Source of the DNA: Methylomonas rosea
GTDB lineage: Bacteria; Pseudomonadota; Gammaproteobacteria; Methylococcales; Methylomonadaceae
Direction of reading: 5' to 3'
Length of the DNA stretch: 64,000 nucleotides
NCBI RefSeq assembly: GCF_024505055.1
Contig: NZ_JANIBL010000001.1
Span: 62,001 to 126,000 of the forward strand
Position 1 is the stretch's first letter, and the number at the start of each line of letters is the position of its first letter. The position numbers and the translations under genes are program-made. Below are positions 63,124-64,000 of this stretch, in pieces. The notes below the pieces were generated by a model. That model did not search any database. It had not been told where the DNA came from and saw only the letters and a program-made list of their open reading frames with translations.

Positions 63124-64000
63124 CCAGCGCCATTCCGCTCAACCCCATCGAATTTCCGTTGTCGGGTACCCGGTTGATCGAAGCCAGCGCCGGCACCGGT
63201 AAAACTTACACCATCGCCGCCTTATATGTGCGGTTAATCCTAGGGCACAATCCGGGTAGTGCCGAACCCAGTCGATATTTGTTGCCGCCGGATATTTTGG
63301 TGGTGACTTTCACAGAGGCCGCTACCAAGGAGTTACGCGAGCGGATTAGCGAGCGTTTGAGTCAGGCCGCGCGATTTTTTCGTCAGCAATTGTCGACGAC
63401 TGATACATTTTTACACGACATCCGCGACTGTTATGCAGAGCAAGACTGGCCGGCATGCGCCCTTCGTCTGGAGTTGGCGGCTAACTGGATGGACGAGTCG
63501 GCGGTTTACACCATCCACAGTTGGTGCAACCGCATGCTGCAACAACACGCCTTCGATAGCGGCAGTTTGTTCCGGCAGGAGGTCAATACCGACGATACTG
63601 AATTACTGAATGAGGTAGTCAGGGACTATTGGCGCAGTTTTTACTATGAAATGTCCAACGACGCCGATTTTCCAAGCTTGTATGCGGTGTTCAAGCATCC
63701 GGACGAGTTATTGCTGGTGGTGCGTTCTCTGCTTGGTAACGCCGAACCGATACCGTTTAGTTTGGCCGACGGTCAGTCCATTAAAAGATTGATTTCTGCA
63801 TTAGCGTCCGTCAGGCAGTCGTCCTTACAAGAGTTAAAAGCGCCTTGGCTAAATTGGCTGCCAGAAGTACGCGAACTATTGGAGGCCGCCATAGAAACCA
63901 AAGTGCTGCCTGCAAAAAATTACAACTCGGCTAACCGCCGCAACTGGCTGGATAAAATCGAAGCATGGAGTCAGGATCCCTCACAGGACACTCTGGACAT
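63120..64000 (+). CDS. recB: Exodeoxyribonuclease V subunit beta (RecB), N-terminal part (3' end outside window)
   Basis: RecB is the 3'-5' helicase and nuclease subunit. The first 293 residues are visible. Walker A E-A-S-A-G-T-G-K-T-Y at 21-30 and motif Ia V-T-F-T-E-A-A-T-x-E-L-R-E-R-I are intact, as is A-V-Y-T-I-H-S-W-C-N-R-M-L. It starts with ATG at 63120, overlapping the recC stop (ATGA). The frame is open to the window edge. recD would be expected downstream. Confidence 0.95.
   Translation, partial: MTSAIPLNPIEFPLSGTRLIEASAGTGKTYTIAALYVRLILGHNPGSAEPSRYLLPPDILVVTFTEAATKELRERISERLSQAARFFRQQLSTTDTFLHDIRDCYAEQDWPACALRLELAANWMDESAVYTIHSWCNRMLQQHAFDSGSLFRQEVNTDDTELLNEVVRDYWRSFYYEMSNDADFPSLYAVFKHPDELLLVVRSLLGNAEPIPFSLADGQSIKRLISALASVRQSSLQELKAPWLNWLPEVRELLEAAIETKVLPAKNYNSANRRNWLDKIEAWSQDPSQDTLD

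Overview
The window looks like chromosomal DNA of a gammaproteobacterium, most probably a methanotroph-type relative of Methylomonas (order Methylococcales). That placement is inference. It rests on protein resemblance and gene content: Na+-NQR, a class I adenylate cyclase, RecBC, Aas/LplT, YgfZ/YgfX and a VPL-PA type PEP-CTERM protein. No methane-oxidation gene lies in the window. Coding density is high. I see no insertion sequence, integrase, prophage, CRISPR array or rRNA. Two complete tRNAs are present, tRNA-Asp(GUC) and a CAU tRNA that is probably Met, plus a 3' half of a tRNA-Thr.

Layout. 1-2.7 kb: end of an nnrS gene, ispG and a metallophosphoesterase. 2.7-9.1 kb: a structured leader followed by nqrABCDEF and nqrM (sodium-pumping NADH:quinone reductase), with a terminator between nqrF and nqrM and no apbE. 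9.1-18.1 kb: AlkB-like demethylase with bacteriohemerythrin, xseA, a DmeF-like metal exporter, a methyltransferase, tRNA-Asp, a Nudix hydrolase, a TetR regulator and the phospholipid-repair pair lplT/aas. 18.3-20.5 kb: two secreted proteins, one cohesin-like with a PEP-CTERM anchor and one with a dockerin-like C-terminus. 20.8-25.1 kb: cytochrome b561, a PhoPQ-type two-component system and argH.

25.1-29.9 kb is the most unusual part. It is a tight seven-gene operon encoding a FimV/TPR-like protein, a pseudo-receiver protein, a small Ras-like GTPase, two roadblock-type proteins, a PAS protein and a cytoplasmic PhnD-like binding protein. A histidine phosphatase and class I adenylate cyclase cyaA follow. 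I read the operon as a bacterial small-GTPase signalling module whose output is unknown; polarity or pilus control is a guess.

34.9-43.5 kb holds a TonB-dependent receptor, a YfiR-family periplasmic protein, a 1692-residue hybrid kinase with a fused phosphorelay and GGDEF-EAL output, and an HDOD protein. This looks like an outer-membrane-to-c-di-GMP sensory chain. 43.5-64 kb contains a PepSY membrane protein, comEC, a PilZ protein, a YbdD-like peptide, an internally duplicated secreted protein, deaD with a tRNA-Thr 3' fragment at its end, heme A synthase (ctaA), an HDOD protein, ygfZ, and a ygfX-HDOD-GGDEF operon. A Sel1 lipoprotein and a CsgG-like lipoprotein follow as a divergent pair, then ychF, the CAU tRNA, recC and the start of recB.

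Taken together, the second half is rich in second-messenger and surface-signalling genes: one cAMP cyclase, two proteins with intact GGDEF motifs, one EAL domain, one PilZ effector and three HDOD proteins.
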